From Desulfobacterales bacterium (GTDB taxonomy: Bacteria > Desulfobacterota > Desulfobacteria > Desulfobacterales > Desulfosalsimonadaceae), in the NCBI GenBank assembly GCA_007135795.1, contig SLIE01000047.1, forward strand, positions 1 through 6,484: a stretch of 6,484 nt of DNA, written 5' to 3'. How positions within the stretch are numbered: position 1 is the stretch's first letter; the number at the start of each line of letters is the position of its first letter. This document shows, one piece after another, positions 5,138 through 6,484 of this stretch. Position numbers and translations under genes: made by a program. The notes beneath the pieces are model-generated. The model saw only the letters and a list, made by a program, of their open reading frames with translations. It ran no database searches and had not been told where the DNA came from.

Positions 5138-5869
5138 ATGAGTCAAACAGTCAGGCTGATCGAATCGTTAAAAAAATGCCTCAAGGCCCGGGGGATCACC
5201 TACCGGGACGTTGCGTTGCGACTGAATCTGAGCGAGGCGAGCATCAAACGGCTTTTTTCAGAGAAGAACCTTTCGTTAAAACGGCTTGAGGAAATATGCG
5301 ATTTAATGGATCTGAATATATATGATATTGTTAAAATCAGTATCGATGCTGAACAAGGGCCCAGTGAACTCAGCCTTGAGCAGGAGACGATATTGTCGGA
5401 AGACCCGGGTCTGCTGGTCTTTTATTATCTTCTTTTAAACGGCCGGGACCCTTCAAGCATCGTTGCCGACTATAAAATAACCAGCGAGGAATCGCTGAAG
5501 TTTTTGCTTGAGCTCGATAAATTGAAATTAATCGAACTTCACCCGGGAAACAGGGTCAGGCTGCTGGGTGGAAAAAATATCGCATGGCGCAAGGATGGTC
5601 CCATCGAGCGCCGGTATAAGAAACAGATCAAGGAAGAATTGCTCAATGCGTCATTTGATAAAAATGATGAACACCTGCAATTTGAAACCGGGAAGCTGTC
5701 CGAAGGATCCCGTGCTGTGATATTGAAAAAAATTGACCGTCTTTTTAAAGAATATTATGAATTGACGGAAATTGATAAATCGCTTCCACAGGAAAATTGT
5801 GAAAATACCGGTCTGATTATTGCCTTTCGTCCTTGGGTTTTCTCCATGCTCGATGCGTTTAAACGATAG
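5138..5869 (+). CDS. XRE-type helix-turn-helix transcriptional regulator with large C-terminal domain, 243 aa
   Basis: A DNA-binding regulator, probably cytoplasmic and dimeric. Residues 7-67 form a Cro/C1-type helix-turn-helix: GITYRDVALRLNLSEASIKR (19-38) is the helix-turn-helix core and LSLKRLEEICDLMDLNI (45-61) the following helices. Residues about 80-160 look like a second, winged-helix-like unit (LLLNGRDPSSIVADYKITSE, then LDKLKLIELHPGNRVRLL). The C-terminal part has a charged helical stretch and ends in IIAFRPWVFSMLDAFKR. From memory, this layout with an A-x-R-P-W motif near the C-terminus matches a recurrent proteobacterial regulator family of unknown ligand. I chose the ATG at 5138-5140, six bases after AGG, over an in-frame TTG at 5132. 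No membrane segment or enzyme motif is seen. It is divergent from the fab cluster and 24 bp before the hydrolase gene, so it likely controls one or both; the regulon is inference. Confidence 0.8.
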   Translation: MSQTVRLIESLKKCLKARGITYRDVALRLNLSEASIKRLFSEKNLSLKRLEEICDLMDLNIYDIVKISIDAEQGPSELSLEQETILSEDPGLLVFYYLLLNGRDPSSIVADYKITSEESLKFLLELDKLKLIELHPGNRVRLLGGKNIAWRKDGPIERRYKKQIKEELLNASFDKNDEHLQFETGKLSEGSRAVILKKIDRLFKEYYELTEIDKSLPQENCENTGLIIAFRPWVFSMLDAFKR

Positions 5870-5893
5870 ACCAGCAACCACCCAGGGGAAGTT

Positions 5894-6484
5894 ATGAGAA
5901 TAAAGCGCGTTTTTGTGAATAATTTGTCGGGCCCCCAGGTCGCTGTTTTCAGCCATAACCGGTGGATTCCGCTTCCTCATCTTCTTTCCCCGAAAGGGCA
6001 GCGGGTATCCGAAGATCTTTCGCGGTTTATATCGGATACGCTCTCCATACTCAGGGCCGGCACCGCCACCTGGAACAAGTTGCAACAGATGGCCGATACT
6101 TTCGACCAGGATATTCCTGAATTGGATGACAGGCCCCTGATTCCGTTCGAGCCGTTATCATACCGTGATTTTATGCTCTTTGAACAGCATTTTATACAGG
6201 CGCGCCGGGGGTATGTGCGACGTTTCAAACCATGGACGCATAAAATAACGACCATGTATGAAAAAATTTTCAGGCACCCGTTCCCTGCCTTCAAACCAAA
6301 TTCGTTCTGGTACAAAAATCCCATGTATTATATGGGCAATCATCTGAATTTTGTAACCGACGATCACCCCATTGGTTTTCCATCGTATTCCGAAGCGCTC
6401 GATTATGAGCTGGAACTCGGTGCCATAATTGTCCATCCTTTAAAAAATGCCACACCCCGGGAGGCTTTGAAGGCGATTGGCGGA
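5894..6484 (+). CDS. Fumarylacetoacetase (FAH)-family hydrolase, N-terminal 197 codons, cut by window edge
   Basis: Members of this family hydrolyse carbon-carbon bonds in acylpyruvate-like or beta-diketo acids, or catalyse related decarboxylations, using a divalent metal. The frame is open from the ATG to the window end. Residues 1-85 form a weakly conserved N-terminal region. YRDFMLFEQH (90-99) contains Asp92 and His99, whose spacing of seven equals that of the metal ligand Asp126 and catalytic His133 of mouse FAH. SEALDYELELG (166-176) supplies Glu172 and Glu174, matching metal ligands Glu199/Glu201. AIGG at 194-197 fits the usual next strand. The last ligand Asp and the rest of the active site are outside the window. 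The start has AGGGGAA at 5884-5890. It follows the regulator by 24 bp and is probably co-transcribed. The substrate is unknown; the context with acyl-synthesis genes does not prove a link to them. Confidence 0.87.
   Translation, partial: MRIKRVFVNNLSGPQVAVFSHNRWIPLPHLLSPKGQRVSEDLSRFISDTLSILRAGTATWNKLQQMADTFDQDIPELDDRPLIPFEPLSYRDFMLFEQHFIQARRGYVRRFKPWTHKITTMYEKIFRHPFPAFKPNSFWYKNPMYYMGNHLNFVTDDHPIGFPSYSEALDYELELGAIIVHPLKNATPREALKAIGG

Noticed and set aside
5651..6436. Minus-strand frames opposite the regulator and hydrolase
   Set aside because: They are antisense to genes with recognisable motifs and show no domain of their own.

Overview
The window looks like part of a Gram-negative bacterial chromosome of roughly balanced base composition. 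The genes are densely packed, with Shine-Dalgarno sites in front of most of them. The gene mix (FabA-type dehydratase/isomerase, a divergent short-chain-dehydrogenase enoyl reductase, a malonyltransferase, and a fumarylacetoacetase-like enzyme beside an XRE-type regulator) suggests a proteobacterium or Desulfobacterota-like organism. That taxonomic guess is low-confidence inference from protein flavour. No rRNA, tRNA, CRISPR array, insertion sequence or prophage gene was seen.

Left and centre (1-4410, all on the minus strand): a cluster of type II fatty-acid/polyketide-type synthesis genes. In transcription order they are a FabD-like malonyl-CoA:ACP transacylase, an enoyl-ACP reductase of the SDR superfamily with an inserted segment, a FabA-like dehydratase/isomerase, a FabG-like ketoreductase, a FabZ-like dehydratase and the N-terminus of a FabF/FabB-type ketoacyl synthase that runs off the left edge. 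Together they supply every step of an acyl elongation cycle: malonyl loading, condensation, keto reduction, dehydration with possible double-bond isomerisation, and enoyl reduction. No acyl carrier protein or KAS III initiation enzyme is visible. Gaps are 3 bp (fabD to enoyl reductase), 107 bp, 22 bp, an 11-bp overlap (fabG/fabZ) and about 219 bp before the synthase, so this is probably one operon with a possible internal regulatory gap before the synthase.

Middle right (4411-5137): a 727-bp AT-rich region without a believable gene, lying between the leftward fab cluster and a rightward gene pair. It holds a plausible leftward promoter, a direct repeat next to it and several short palindromes that could be operators.

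Right (5138-6484, plus strand): an XRE-type helix-turn-helix regulator with a large C-terminal domain, then 24 bp later the first 197 codons of a fumarylacetoacetase-family hydrolase that runs off the right edge. The regulator is the obvious candidate to control its own transcript, the divergent fab cluster, or both; this is inference from position.

The most notable points are the self-contained elongation cassette with two different dehydratases, the roughly 55-residue insert in the enoyl reductase, and the loss of the conserved catalytic-tetrad Asn in the FabG-like reductase. These suggest a specialised acyl product rather than ordinary housekeeping fatty-acid synthesis, but the product cannot be read from the sequence.
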